DNA of 64,000 bases from Zeimonas sediminis (GTDB lineage: Bacteria; Pseudomonadota; Gammaproteobacteria; Burkholderiales; Burkholderiaceae_E), in contig NZ_JAMQYE010000001.1 in assembly GCF_023721795.1 (NCBI RefSeq), positions 3,073,671 through 3,137,670 on the forward strand, read 5' to 3'. The position numbers and the translations under genes are program-made. Shown here piece by piece: positions 8,086 through 17,073 of this stretch; within the stretch, counting starts at the first letter, position 1, and each line of letters begins with the position of its first letter. Under the pieces are notes generated by a model. It was not told where the DNA came from and made no database searches. It saw nothing but the letters and a program-made list of their open reading frames with translations.

Positions 8086-9321
8086 ATGCGCATTTCCTTT
8101 CGTTGGCCCCCGTCGGTCGTGAAGGCCGTTGCCGCGGTTTCAGCGTCCTGCCTTGCCGTGCCGTGGGGCGCGGCATCGGCGGCCTCCATCGCTGACGTCG
8201 TGCGAACAGCGCTCGACTCGTACCCGGCCGTTCTCTTCGCACGGGCCAACCGAAGCGTCGCCCAGTACGACGTCAACCGCGCACGGTCGCTGCACTACCC
8301 CACCGTCGACCTGCTCGGCACCCGCAGGCTCGCCGGCAGCGCCAGCAACCTCGCCCAGCCGAGATTGCGCCTGAACGTCTGGGCTTCGGGCGGCATCGAC
8401 GCCACGATCGAGCGAGAAACGCTGCGAGAGAGCGCGCTGGCCAGCCGCGAGCTGGAGACGCGCGAGGACGTCGCCTTCGAGGCCGCGCAGGCCTACCTGC
8501 GGTTGCTGCGCGGCGTTCGCACGCTCGAAGCCACCCGGCGCAACCTGCAGCGGCACGAGGCGCTGGTCGCCGACTTCGAGGCGATCGCCGCGATCGACGT
8601 CGGCCGGCGCTACGACCTGGTGCAGGCGCGCACGCGACTCGAGCAGGTGCGCCTGCAGATCGCCGAGCGCGAAGCCGAGATCGCGTCGGCCCGGGAGGTG
8701 CTCGCCCGCTATTACCCGAGGCCGGTGCCCGTCGACACGCTGAAGATGCCGCCGACCCTTTCCGAGCCCTCTCGGGAAGCGATGCAGGCGGCGCTGGAGG
8801 GCCATCCGTCGATCGAGGCCGCGCGCCGCACGGTGGAGGTGGCCGAGGCGGACACCAGGGTTGCCCGGGCGGAGCGCATGCCACGCGTCGACATCGAGTC
8901 CACCGTCGGCAAGGAGAGCGCCACGCAGCTGATCGTGTCGCTGCCCGTCTTCGACCTGGGCCGCGAGGCAGCGGAGCAAGCCGCGCAGGCCGCCGTCATC
9001 GGCGCCCGCGCCCAGCTCGAGGAGCGCGAGCGCATCATCGAAGAGCGGCGGCGCTCGGCGTTCCAGGACTACCTCGCCGCGCAGCGCCGCGAGAGCGTGT
9101 CGCGGGGACAGATCGGCATGGCCGAGGAGCTCGTCTCGGTCTATCGCGAGCAGTTCCGGATCGGTCGGCGCAACCTGCTCGACCTGCTCAACGCCTTCAC
9201 CGAGCTGTCCAGCGCCGAGGTGACCTACGAAGCCTCGCGGGTCGATCGGACACTCGCACGCTACCGAATCGAGTACGCCGCCGGCAGGCTGGCTCTCCTG
9301 TTCGATCGGGGGCCCCGATGA
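8086..9321 (+). CDS. TolC-family outer-membrane efflux protein of a type I secretion system
   Basis: A 411-aa protein with an N-terminal signal peptide (cleavage likely after GAASA, residue 32). The long alpha-helical repeats are typical of outer-membrane factors: ASIADVVRTALDSYPAVLFARANR in the first half and ALEGHPSIEAARRTVEVAEAD in the second. The C-terminal NLLDLLNAFTEL motif is characteristic of the TolC/LapE group. The trimer should form the outer-membrane duct for the ABC/HlyD pair that follows. Its stop codon overlaps the ABC gene start (ATGA at 9318-9321), showing translational coupling. ATG 8086 follows AGGAGCAG and is well supported. Confidence 0.88.
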   Translation: MRISFRWPPSVVKAVAAVSASCLAVPWGAASAASIADVVRTALDSYPAVLFARANRSVAQYDVNRARSLHYPTVDLLGTRRLAGSASNLAQPRLRLNVWASGGIDATIERETLRESALASRELETREDVAFEAAQAYLRLLRGVRTLEATRRNLQRHEALVADFEAIAAIDVGRRYDLVQARTRLEQVRLQIAEREAEIASAREVLARYYPRPVPVDTLKMPPTLSEPSREAMQAALEGHPSIEAARRTVEVAEADTRVARAERMPRVDIESTVGKESATQLIVSLPVFDLGREAAEQAAQAAVIGARAQLEERERIIEERRRSAFQDYLAAQRRESVSRGQIGMAEELVSVYREQFRIGRRNLLDLLNAFTELSSAEVTYEASRVDRTLARYRIEYAAGRLALLFDRGPR

Positions 9322-11441
9322 ACGCGCCGGAGCCTCTCCGCGCCGATGCGCCTCAGGCGGACGACCTGCTGGATTCGCTCGCCCGGCTCGCCCGGCTCAA
9401 GGGCAAGCCGCTGTCGCCGACGGCCCTGCGTGCGCAGTGCACGCGGGACCGGGCCGGCCGGCTGAACCAGGAATCCGTGCGCGCCACGCTGGCCGCCGCA
9501 GGCCTCGACATGCAGCGGATGCAGGGAAGCCTTCGCCAGCTCGAGCGCGCCGGGCTCCCGGCGCTGGTGACGACGCGGGACGGGCACCGGTTGCTGATCG
9601 ATCGGGCCGAGCTGCGCTCGCCCGAGCTGCAGGCAGCCTTCGCGGGCCACTGGTACACGCTGACGCCGCGGCCCGACCCCGACATGCGCTCCGAGATCCC
9701 GGCCAGGCGCAACGCCCGCGCCTGGTTCTGGCGCGTGCTGTGGGGCCTGCGCGCCTACTACGCACACGTGGCGCTGGCCACGCTGTTGGTCAACCTGCTG
9801 TCGATCGCGGTGTCGCTTTACGTTATGAACGTGTACGACCGCGTGGTGCCCAACCGCACCTACGAGACCTTGTGGGTGCTCACGATCGGCACCGCGGGCG
9901 CGCTGCTGTTCGACTTCGCGGCGCGAATGCTGCGCGGCTGGCTGGTCGACACCGCCGGCAAGCGCGCCGACATGGAGATCAGCGCCGGGCTGTTCGAGCG
10001 CCTGCTGGGCATCCAGCTGATCCAGAAGCCGGCCTCGTCGGGCGCCTTCGTCAGCAACCTGCGCGACTTCGAGGCGATCCGCGAGGTGCTCACCTCGGCC
10101 ACCCTCACCGCGCTGATCGACCTGCCCTTCTTCCTGCTGTTCGTGGCGGTCATCGCATCGATCGCGCCGCCGCTGGCGATCGTGCCGCTCATCGCGATCG
10201 TGCTGGTGGTGGTGGTGGGAGCGCTGGTGCAGGCGCCGCTGGCGCGCAGCATCCGCGACTCGATGAAGGAGGCGTCGCAGCGCCAGGGGCTGGCGGTGGA
10301 AACCGTGGAGGGCCTCGAGACGCTGAAGGTCAACAACGCCCAGGCCCACGCGCAGCAGCGCTGGGAGTGGTACACGGAGACGGTGGCGCTGGCCTCGATG
10401 AAGGCGCGCAACCTGTCCAACCTGGTGATCAACGCCACCGCCACGCTGCAGCAGCTGGCCACGGTGGCCACCGTGGTCGTCGGCGTCTACCTGATCCACG
10501 ACGCGAAGCTCTCGATGGGCGGCCTGATCGGGGCGGTGATCCTGTGCGGCAGGGCGATCGCGCCGCTGGCGCAGGTGGCCGGCCTCGCGGTGCGGATCCA
10601 GCAGGCGCGCACCGCCTTCGACGGCCTGCAGGCGCTGGTCGACAAGACCAGCGAGCGCGACCCGGAGCGCAGCTACCTGAGCCTGCAGAACGTGCGCGGC
10701 GACCTCGCCCTGTCGGGCGTGGACTTCAGCCACGACCCGCAGGGCCCCACCTTGTTCCGCGGCCTGAACCTGTCGATCCGCGCCGGCGAGCGGGTGGCGA
10801 TCCTGGGGCGCACCGGCAGCGGCAAGTCCACGCTGCTGCGGCTGGCCGCGGGCCTGTACGCGCCGAACGCCGGCCTGGTCACGCTGGACGGCGTCGACCT
10901 TCGGCAGATCGATCCGGCCGACCTGCGCGCGGCGATCGGGCTGCTGCCGCAGGACGCCCGCCTGTTCCTCGGCACGCTGCGCGAGAACCTCGACATGGCC
11001 CGCAGCGACCGCGAGCGCGACGACGACCGCCTGGTGGCGGTGCTGCGGCAGTTCGGCCTGGACCAGTTCATCGCGCGCCACCCGCGCGGTCTCGACATGC
11101 CGCTGGGCGAGGACGGCCTCGGCCTGTCGGGCGGCCAGAAGCGTCTCGCCTGCCTGGCGCGGCTCGCGCTGCGCGACCCGGCCGTCGCGCTGCTGGACGA
11201 GCCGACCAGCGGGCTGGACCCCGGCACCGAGAAGCAGATCCTGCAGGCGATCGGCCAGTGGGCCAGCGCCGGCCGCCAGCGAACGCTGGTCGTCGTGACG
11301 CACCGGCCGCAGGTACTCGAGATCGTCGACCGGGTCGTCGTCCTGGAGGCCGGCAGGGTCGTGGTCGACGGGCCGCGCGCCGAGGTGGTCGAGCGCCTGC
11401 AGAAGGGGATCGCGGTGCCGGCACGGGGAGGCGGATCGTGA
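9318..11441 (+). CDS. Type I secretion ABC transporter (permease/ATPase) with C39-like domain
   Basis: A 707-aa LapB/HlyB-type transporter. Residues about 10-125 form a C39-peptidase-like domain. No catalytic Cys is visible where the protease would have one, so it is probably a substrate-docking domain. The transmembrane region spans about 145-450 (LATLLVNLLSIAVSLYVMNV, FFLLFVAVIASIAPPLAIVP). The nucleotide-binding domain follows, with Walker A GRTGSGKST (about residue 497), signature LSGGQ (about 604) and Walker B VALLDEPTSGLD. It powers export of unfolded substrates straight to the outside. It overlaps the TolC-like gene by 4 bp and the HlyD gene by 4 bp, so the three form one translationally coupled unit. 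The adjacent adhesins are the likely cargo. Confidence 0.92.
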   Translation: MNAPEPLRADAPQADDLLDSLARLARLKGKPLSPTALRAQCTRDRAGRLNQESVRATLAAAGLDMQRMQGSLRQLERAGLPALVTTRDGHRLLIDRAELRSPELQAAFAGHWYTLTPRPDPDMRSEIPARRNARAWFWRVLWGLRAYYAHVALATLLVNLLSIAVSLYVMNVYDRVVPNRTYETLWVLTIGTAGALLFDFAARMLRGWLVDTAGKRADMEISAGLFERLLGIQLIQKPASSGAFVSNLRDFEAIREVLTSATLTALIDLPFFLLFVAVIASIAPPLAIVPLIAIVLVVVVGALVQAPLARSIRDSMKEASQRQGLAVETVEGLETLKVNNAQAHAQQRWEWYTETVALASMKARNLSNLVINATATLQQLATVATVVVGVYLIHDAKLSMGGLIGAVILCGRAIAPLAQVAGLAVRIQQARTAFDGLQALVDKTSERDPERSYLSLQNVRGDLALSGVDFSHDPQGPTLFRGLNLSIRAGERVAILGRTGSGKSTLLRLAAGLYAPNAGLVTLDGVDLRQIDPADLRAAIGLLPQDARLFLGTLRENLDMARSDRERDDDRLVAVLRQFGLDQFIARHPRGLDMPLGEDGLGLSGGQKRLACLARLALRDPAVALLDEPTSGLDPGTEKQILQAIGQWASAGRQRTLVVVTHRPQVLEIVDRVVVLEAGRVVVDGPRAEVVERLQKGIAVPARGGGS

Positions 11442-12625
11442 GCCGCGGCGCGCTAGGGGGGCACCCCCGCCTGGCCTTCGCGTCGATCGCGCTGATGCTC
11501 GCGGCGATCGGCGCCTTCCTGTGGTGGGCCGCCACCTCGGAGCTGGAGGAGGTGACCCGCGGGCAGGGGCGCGTGGTGCCGTCCAGCAAGGAGCAGGTGA
11601 TACAGAGCCTTGACCCCGGCGTGCTCACCGAAATGCTGGTGCGCGAGGGCGACGCCGTTGCCAAGGACCAGGTGCTGCTGCGGATCGACGACACCCGCGC
11701 CACCGCGTTGCTGCGCGAACTCGAGGCCAAGACCCACGCGCTGTCGGCCTCGGCCGCGCGCGCCCGCGCCGAGGCCTACGGCGGCGGGCTGGAGTTCCCC
11801 GCCGAGCTGAAGGCGTCCCCGGAGCTGATCCGACGGGAGACCCGGGCATACAACGCGCGCAGGCGCGCGCTCGACGAGAGCGTGGCCGCGCTGCGCAACG
11901 GCATGGCGCTGCTCGACCGCGAGATCGAGATAACCGAGCCGCTGGTGGGCCGGGGACTGGTGTCCGAGGTCGAGCTGCTGCGGCTCAAGCGCCAGCGCAA
12001 CGACCTTTCGCTGCAGGTCGCCGACCGGCAGAACAAGTTCGCGACCGAGGCCGCCGCCGACCTTGTCAAGTTCGAGGCCGAGCTGGCGCAGGCGCGCGAA
12101 ACGCTGGTCGCCCGGGCCGACGCCGCCCGCCGAACCGAGATCCGCTCGCCGATGAAGGGCACGGTCAAGAGCATCCGGGTCAGCACGATCGGCGGGGTGA
12201 TCCAGGCCGGCCAGGAGATCATGACGATCGTGCCGACCGAGGACACGCTGGTCGTGGAGGCCTACGTGCGGCCGGCCGACGTGGCCTTCCTGCACCCGGG
12301 CCAGAAGGCGGTGGTGAAGATCAGCGCCTACGACTACGCGATCTACGGCGGCCTGGACGGCGTGGTGGAGAACATCAGTCCCGACACCTTGCGCGACGAG
12401 CGTCGCGCAGGCACGCCGGTGGCCGACGTGGCGGACGAGGCCAATGCCTACTACCGGGTGCTGGTCCGAACGAAGGCCGCCGCCCTGACCGCGCCGAACG
12501 GCCAGGTGCTGCCGATCATCCCCGGCATGACGGCCAGCGTGGAGATGCTGACCGGGCGGAAGACGGTGCTGCAGTACCTGGTGAAGCCGCTGAACCGGGC
12601 GGGGGAGGCAATGAGGGAGCGGTGA
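11438..12625 (+). CDS. HlyD-family periplasmic adaptor (membrane fusion protein) of type I secretion
   Basis: A 395-aa protein starting at GTG 11438, which overlaps the ABC stop (GTGA) and has GGAGGCGG upstream. A single N-terminal membrane helix (about residues 12-32, ending AFLWWAAT) is followed by a lipoyl/barrel segment (GRVVPSSKEQVIQSLDPG, VREGDAVAKDQVLLRIDD). A long coiled coil spans about 95-225, with the returning barrel half at RSPMKGTVKSI and VPTEDTLVVEAYVRP. It bridges the ABC pump and the TolC-like duct. The open frame extends far upstream in a shadow frame, but the domain content and overlap fix the start here. Confidence 0.92.
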   Translation: MSRGALGGHPRLAFASIALMLAAIGAFLWWAATSELEEVTRGQGRVVPSSKEQVIQSLDPGVLTEMLVREGDAVAKDQVLLRIDDTRATALLRELEAKTHALSASAARARAEAYGGGLEFPAELKASPELIRRETRAYNARRRALDESVAALRNGMALLDREIEITEPLVGRGLVSEVELLRLKRQRNDLSLQVADRQNKFATEAAADLVKFEAELAQARETLVARADAARRTEIRSPMKGTVKSIRVSTIGGVIQAGQEIMTIVPTEDTLVVEAYVRPADVAFLHPGQKAVVKISAYDYAIYGGLDGVVENISPDTLRDERRAGTPVADVADEANAYYRVLVRTKAAALTAPNGQVLPIIPGMTASVEMLTGRKTVLQYLVKPLNRAGEAMRER

Positions 12626-12638
12626 TGTGCCACCGAGG

Positions 12639-12658
12639 CGGCCGGCGCAAGCCGGCCG
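12639..12658. terminator. Bidirectional hairpin between convergent HlyD and lipoprotein genes
   Basis: A perfect 8-bp inverted repeat (CGGCCGGC-GCAA-GCCGGCCG) lies in the 40-bp gap between the convergent genes ending at 12625 and 12666. It is a likely factor-independent or shared terminator, although no T-run follows. Confidence 0.5.
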
Positions 12659-12665
12659 TCCGGAC

Positions 12666-13838
12666 TCAGCGGGGCGGCGGATTGGCGCGCAGCACGGCCT
12701 CGCTCATGGTGTGCATGACGTGCAGCTGCGGCTCGACGGTCACGTACTTGTGCCGCGAGGTGCCGATGCCCGGGTAGTAGGACACCGACACGCCCTTGGG
12801 CGGGTACCAGTCGGCGCCGATACCCAGCAGGAAGCGCGCGTACTGCCGGTCGTCCACCCCGTTGGGGTCGTTGAGCACCAGCTGCGAGTAGCACAGCACC
12901 AGCACTTCGGCGACGTCGTAGGGATCGATGTCGATCACCCCGCCGGTGTAGCCGTGCGGCACCCAGTAAGTGCCCGAGGAATCCAGCCCGCGCACCGGCA
13001 TGGGCCTGACCGAGGTCGAGCCGTCGGACTCCTTGCGCAGGTCCAGAGCGTAGGACTCGAAGTTCGCCGAGCCGCGGAAGGTGGGCCGCCAGGCCTCGGC
13101 GGACTTGTCGTCGCGCTGGAACAGCCTGCGCCAGACGCCGGACTTGGACTTGATCCACAGCTCGTAGCCCCAGGTGCGCACCCGCGAGTTGCCGGTGTAG
13201 CCGGGCGCGTGGTTCGCGCCGTAGCGCTCGCCCAGGTAGACCTGGTCCCAGAGGTTGATCCGAGGCCAGCTCTGGATGTAGCGCATCGGATCGGACGAGC
13301 TCAGGTAGGCGAGTTGCTCCTGATAATCGGGGTTCTGTGTGGTGAAGGCGGCCGAAGTCGCGTACCGGCCCATGATGAGCACCGCGCGATCGGTCTGGGT
13401 CGAATACGAGACGGCACTGCGATGCAGGAGGCGGTCGTCGTTGGCTGCGTAGGAGCCGTCGGCCGCGCGCATGTCTCGCACCGCGACTTCTACCCACGAG
13501 GCGGCGGTCGAGGGCTTGGTCGCCGTCTTGACGGGCGTCGCGGTGGTCGAATCGGTCGCGGACGGACTCCTCACATCGCTCTCGGTCGGGCTCTTGAGGT
13601 CCGTGCTGGTCACCGTGGAACTCTGGGCGCTCTCGCCGGCGGTGGTCTGATCCGGAAGCGCTTGACCGTCCTGCGCGGTCGCGACGTTCGCCTCGGCGAC
13701 GAGCGATTCGTCGAGCGTGCCGCCGCCGCTGCAGGCGGCGAGCATCAAGGATACGACCGCGGCGGCCAATCCGGTCCAGAGGCGACGCGAACCGGCGTTG
13801 GGTGAAACTCGGTCTGTCTGAAAGGGTTGGTGCTTCAT
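12666..13838 (-). CDS. Lipoprotein of unknown function
   Basis: A 390-aa protein with a type II signal: a basic start (MKHQPFQ...RRLW), a hydrophobic helix and the lipobox LMLAAC with Cys 36. A Ser/Thr-rich low-complexity linker (about 40-95) leads to a folded C-terminal domain rich in Trp and Tyr (VRTWGYELWIKSKSG, YYPGIGTSRHKY). I do not recognise the family. It is convergent with the secretion operon and divergent from the glycosyltransferase at 14242, separated from it by a 403-bp regulatory gap. Its place in the EPS/adhesin locus suggests an envelope role. The size equals that of the second lipoprotein at 15600-16772, but their sequences are not obviously similar. Confidence 0.7.
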   Translation of the reverse strand: MKHQPFQTDRVSPNAGSRRLWTGLAAAVVSLMLAACSGGGTLDESLVAEANVATAQDGQALPDQTTAGESAQSSTVTSTDLKSPTESDVRSPSATDSTTATPVKTATKPSTAASWVEVAVRDMRAADGSYAANDDRLLHRSAVSYSTQTDRAVLIMGRYATSAAFTTQNPDYQEQLAYLSSSDPMRYIQSWPRINLWDQVYLGERYGANHAPGYTGNSRVRTWGYELWIKSKSGVWRRLFQRDDKSAEAWRPTFRGSANFESYALDLRKESDGSTSVRPMPVRGLDSSGTYWVPHGYTGGVIDIDPYDVAEVLVLCYSQLVLNDPNGVDDRQYARFLLGIGADWYPPKGVSVSYYPGIGTSRHKYVTVEPQLHVMHTMSEAVLRANPPPR

Positions 13839-14241
13839 ATGGTGCTCTTGGAACGAACTTCGATGGGCCCAGGCTGCGGCCGGATGCCGAACGGCGACGC
13901 ATCGTCTCGTCGGACGACGAAATCAGTCATCTGCCTGGTAATGCGTCGGATCGCCGGAAGGGCCGGCCCGTCACCGCCAGTGTCTGTTCCCGACGTTTGG
14001 CGGCGACCTGGGAACGGGGGAACTCTAGGTGCGGATTCGGGTCAGAATGTGGCGGCCGTGCGATAGTTCCAAGGCGGGAACGGCCGATCGCATGACTGCT
14101 TCCCAGCGGTCGTTCGGCGCACTCCAGCGGCGCCGGGGTGGTATAAGGATTCTTCTCGTCGTCGGGCAGAAAGTGCCTGACAAGGCCGGCGCGATGACTT
14201 GACCGTCAGCTTCCTGGCGATAGCTCTGCTGGACCCTACCG
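13839..14241. promoter_or_regulatory. 403-bp divergent intergenic region with GTTCC/GGAAC inverted repeats
   Basis: There is no coding feature here. Two inverted repeats of the same sequence type are visible: GTTCCC at 13986-13991 with GGGAAC at 14010-14015, and GTTCC-N6-GGAAC at 14066-14081. A TATAAG that could serve as a -10 lies near 14141. The gap must serve both the lipoprotein (minus) and the glycosyltransferase (plus). Confidence 0.4.
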
Positions 14242-15468
14242 ATGCCGAAAATCCTTCTCGTCAACAACTATCACTATCGGCGCGGCGGGGCCGACGTCGT
14301 GTACCTCGAGCAGGGACGACTCCTCCGAAAGATGGGGTGGAGCGTCGTCGAGCTCGCGATGAACCACCCGAAGAATGATCCGTCCGACTTCTCCCCGTAC
14401 TTCACCGAGGAGATCGAGTTCGGCCACGACTACAGCGCGCTGACGAAGCTCCGGCACGCGGCCAAGATCATCTACTCGGCCGAAGCCGCGAAGAAGGTCA
14501 AGGAACTGATACGGGCCGAGCGCCCGGATCTCGTGCACGCGCACAACGTGTACCACCATCTGTCGCCGTCGGTGCTGCGGGCCGCCAGGCAGTGCGGCGT
14601 CCCCGTGTTCCTGACGACGCACGACCTGAAGCTGCTATGCCCGGCGTTCAGCATGCTCTCCGATGGACAGGTCTGCGAGGAGTGCCGGACGCGCGGCCGG
14701 TTCTCGGTCGTCCGCAAGCGTTGCCTGAAGGACTCGCTCGCGCTGAGCTCCCTCGTGTTCGTCGAGTCGGGGCTGCACGCGCTCTCGGGCATCTACCGCG
14801 ACTCGATCGACCGGATGATCTCGCCGAGTCGTTTCTTCATCGACAAGTTCGGCGAGTGGGGCTGGGGCGGCGCGCCGTTCAGCTACGTGCCGAACTTCGT
14901 CGACGTCGAGGCGCTCCGGCCCTCGTACCCGCCGGGCGGCTACTTCCTGTACTTCGGGCGCTTGAGCAAGGAGAAGGGCCTGCATACCCTGGTTTCGGCA
15001 GCGGCGCTGGCCGGCGTCGAGCTCTGGCTCGTGGGAACCGGGCCGCTGGAAGCCGAACTGCGAGCGAGCGTCGAGATCTCGGGAGCGAACGTCAGGTTCT
15101 GCGGATTCCAGAGCGGCGAGGCGCTGTGGGACATCGTGCGGGGGAGCCGCGCAACGGTGCTGGCGTCGGAGTGCTACGAGAACGCTCCGCTATCGGTGCT
15201 CGAGGCCTATGCGTGCGGCAAGCCGGTCCTGGGCGCGCGAATCGGGGGCATACCCGAGCTGATCAGGCCCGGGCAGACCGGTGACCTGTTCGCGAGCGGC
15301 GACAGCGAGGGGCTTGCCGCACTCATGCGGCGATACGCCGAGATGTCGGCGGCCGAGATCGAAACGCAGGGCAGGGAAGCTCGCTCGTGGGTCGAGCAGG
15401 ACTTCACGATCGAGCGGCACATCGCCAACGTGACCGGAGTCTACAGGCTGGCAGGCGCGGCGGTCTGA
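14242..15468 (+). CDS. GT4-family glycosyltransferase
   Basis: A 408-aa GT-B fold enzyme. The N-terminal half opens with a beta strand and Gly-rich loop (PKILLVNNYHYRRGGADVV) and has HAHNVYHH and a DL-KL-CP segment. The C-terminal half has the donor-binding pattern: YFGRLSKEKGLHTL, then the E-x7-E motif in ECYENAPLSVLEAYACGKPV, and IGGIPELI. It probably adds a sugar from an NDP-sugar to the lipid-linked EPS repeat unit on the cytoplasmic face. A Cys cluster (CPAF, CEEC, RC at about 133-161) is a feature of a GT4 subgroup. Donor and acceptor cannot be inferred. Confidence 0.88.
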   Translation: MPKILLVNNYHYRRGGADVVYLEQGRLLRKMGWSVVELAMNHPKNDPSDFSPYFTEEIEFGHDYSALTKLRHAAKIIYSAEAAKKVKELIRAERPDLVHAHNVYHHLSPSVLRAARQCGVPVFLTTHDLKLLCPAFSMLSDGQVCEECRTRGRFSVVRKRCLKDSLALSSLVFVESGLHALSGIYRDSIDRMISPSRFFIDKFGEWGWGGAPFSYVPNFVDVEALRPSYPPGGYFLYFGRLSKEKGLHTLVSAAALAGVELWLVGTGPLEAELRASVEISGANVRFCGFQSGEALWDIVRGSRATVLASECYENAPLSVLEAYACGKPVLGARIGGIPELIRPGQTGDLFASGDSEGLAALMRRYAEMSAAEIETQGREARSWVEQDFTIERHIANVTGVYRLAGAAV

Positions 15469-15532
15469 GCGACTCCCGGATGGCCCGCGCCGAGGGGCGC
15501 TCTCCGGGCGGGATGCGCGGCCAAGAAGAAGA

Positions 15533-15555
15533 ACGGGGCCCTCGCAGGGCCCCGT
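15533..15555. terminator. Strong hairpin terminator between convergent genes
   Basis: A perfect 10-bp stem (ACGGGGCCCT-CGC-AGGGCCCCGT) lies between the glycosyltransferase stop (15468) and the lipoprotein stop (15600). Read on the minus strand it is followed by TCTTCTTCTT, so it best suits the minus-strand gene but probably serves both. Confidence 0.75.
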
Positions 15556-15599
15556 AGCCACCGGTTCGCATCGCCCTGACGGACGATGCGGTGGTCGGA

Positions 15600-16772
15600 T
15601 CAGGAGTCCGAGGTGTGGAACTCCCAGGTTCGGCTGACCGGGCGTCCGTTGACCGTCGCCTGGAAGGTCGCCCGGTACACCTTGTTCTCGCCCAGCGGCG
15701 CATTCGGGATCAGCGCCATCGAGGTCGGGAAGCGGAACACGTCGGATTCCTGCGCGGTCACGCCGCTCGCCAGCTGCATGCCGGCCGGCACCAGGATCGT
15801 GCCGGCGACGGGGCCCACGACGCTGCCGCCCGCGCCGTCGACCTCCTCGAGCCTGAACTGCTGGATCGTGATCGCGGAGGTCGCTATCGGAGCACCAGTG
15901 CCGGCGCCGGGAACCGCGTACGGCAGCGCATCGACGCTGGCCACGCTCACGAAGACCACGTGGCCGGGCTGATCGACGAAGCCGAGCGCCTCGTGGTCGC
16001 CCCAGTATCGGGTGAGAGTCTGGATCTTGCCGGGGTACGGATAGACCGAAGACGAGCCCGTCGGCGGCAGCTGCCAGATTCCGTCATCCTTCAGCGCGCC
16101 GATCATCACGCAGGAGTTCGTCGAGGTGTCGGGAACCAGCAGGCCCAGATCGCGCATGCCCGACGAGGCGAGTTCGACGCCGGGCAGCGAGCTGAAGATC
16201 GCCTTTGCGCAGAACTGGCCGGAAGGGATGTACGCGTAGGGGTTCGCGGCGAGGTCCGCCGAGATCGCCACCGAAACCTCGTAGCCGGCCTGGAGCAACT
16301 GCGAGGCGGCGTCGTCCTGCCACGCCTGGCGTTGCTGCGTCCGCTCGCCGGGATCGGTGCTCGGGGTGGGCAGCGAGTTGGCGAAGGAGCTCGCGAAGGC
16401 GTCGAGCGTGGTGTCCTGTGTCAGCAGTCCGACGCCGAAGGCGCCTTCCTCCTCGGTGCGCATCTGGCTGCGCCAGCTCTGGATCAGCTGGTAAGCGGTC
16501 AGGGCTGCGTTGGTGTAGGTCGAGCCCTCGTCCACGTTGTCGACGAGATTGGCGGCGGGAACCAGAGGCGCTGCCGGCAGCCCCGGGGTGATCGTTCCCA
16601 CCTCATCGCTGTTGGTGCCGCTGCTGGTGCCGGGGGCCGCAGTCGGCGTGGAGGGGGTGGTCGGCGTGGTGGGGGCGACAGGGGTCGTCGTCGAATCGCC
16701 GCCGCCACCGCCGCAGCCGGCGAAGGCGGCCGAGATGGCGATGACGAGCAAACCGAGCTTGAACGAGGGCAT
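15600..16772 (-). CDS. Putative CAP/SCP-domain lipoprotein
   Basis: A 390-aa protein with a lipoprotein signal (MPSFKLGLLVIAISAAFAGC, lipobox AFAGC) followed by poly-Gly and a Thr/Pro-rich linker (about 25-70). The central part (LTAYQLIQSWRSQM, then TLDAFASSFANSL) resembles a divergent CAP/SCP domain. The C-terminal end (NAPLGENKVYRATFQATVNG, RTWEFHTS) has the Ig-like ending often found on bacterial CAP proteins. ATG 16772 is chosen because GGAGAAG precedes it and the signal peptide starts there; the frame itself opens further upstream. The family call is by resemblance only. Confidence 0.6.
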   Translation of the reverse strand: MPSFKLGLLVIAISAAFAGCGGGGGDSTTTPVAPTTPTTPSTPTAAPGTSSGTNSDEVGTITPGLPAAPLVPAANLVDNVDEGSTYTNAALTAYQLIQSWRSQMRTEEEGAFGVGLLTQDTTLDAFASSFANSLPTPSTDPGERTQQRQAWQDDAASQLLQAGYEVSVAISADLAANPYAYIPSGQFCAKAIFSSLPGVELASSGMRDLGLLVPDTSTNSCVMIGALKDDGIWQLPPTGSSSVYPYPGKIQTLTRYWGDHEALGFVDQPGHVVFVSVASVDALPYAVPGAGTGAPIATSAITIQQFRLEEVDGAGGSVVGPVAGTILVPAGMQLASGVTAQESDVFRFPTSMALIPNAPLGENKVYRATFQATVNGRPVSRTWEFHTSDS

Positions 16773-17073
16773 TGGGTGCTTCTCCAAATTGAGTGGCGAG
16801 GAGTCTCTCGGGACTCTGGCCGAATCATATTTCATGGACTGCTTGGCCGAAGAGGCAATTCCGCACATTGGATGCGCGCGGCCCGAGGCGGCTTCGGCTG
16901 GCAGCCCGCCTTAAGAGGATCGCCTGCACTTGGAACTCGGTCGATCCGTGGTGTCCGCGCATCGTTCAGGGGGTATTCCCACTTGTCACTCCCCCCGTTC
17001 GAGGGGTAGGTTTCGCATCAGGAAATAGCCATCAGGCCATTTCAGAAGAATCAAGGGCTTGGGAGGGGACGTG
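16773..17073. promoter_or_regulatory. Intergenic region upstream of lipoprotein and small membrane gene
   Basis: A 301-bp divergent gap without convincing genes. It has a small hairpin (GAGTC at 16801-16805 with GACTC at 16812-16816) in the leader of the minus-strand lipoprotein. No clear promoter elements could be assigned by eye. Confidence 0.3.

Noticed and set aside
9437-11437. Long plus-strand frame running through the ABC gene into HlyD
   Set aside because: Only the part from GTG 11438 encodes HlyD domains. The upstream part is an out-of-frame shadow of the ABC transporter rich in Arg, Ala and Gly.
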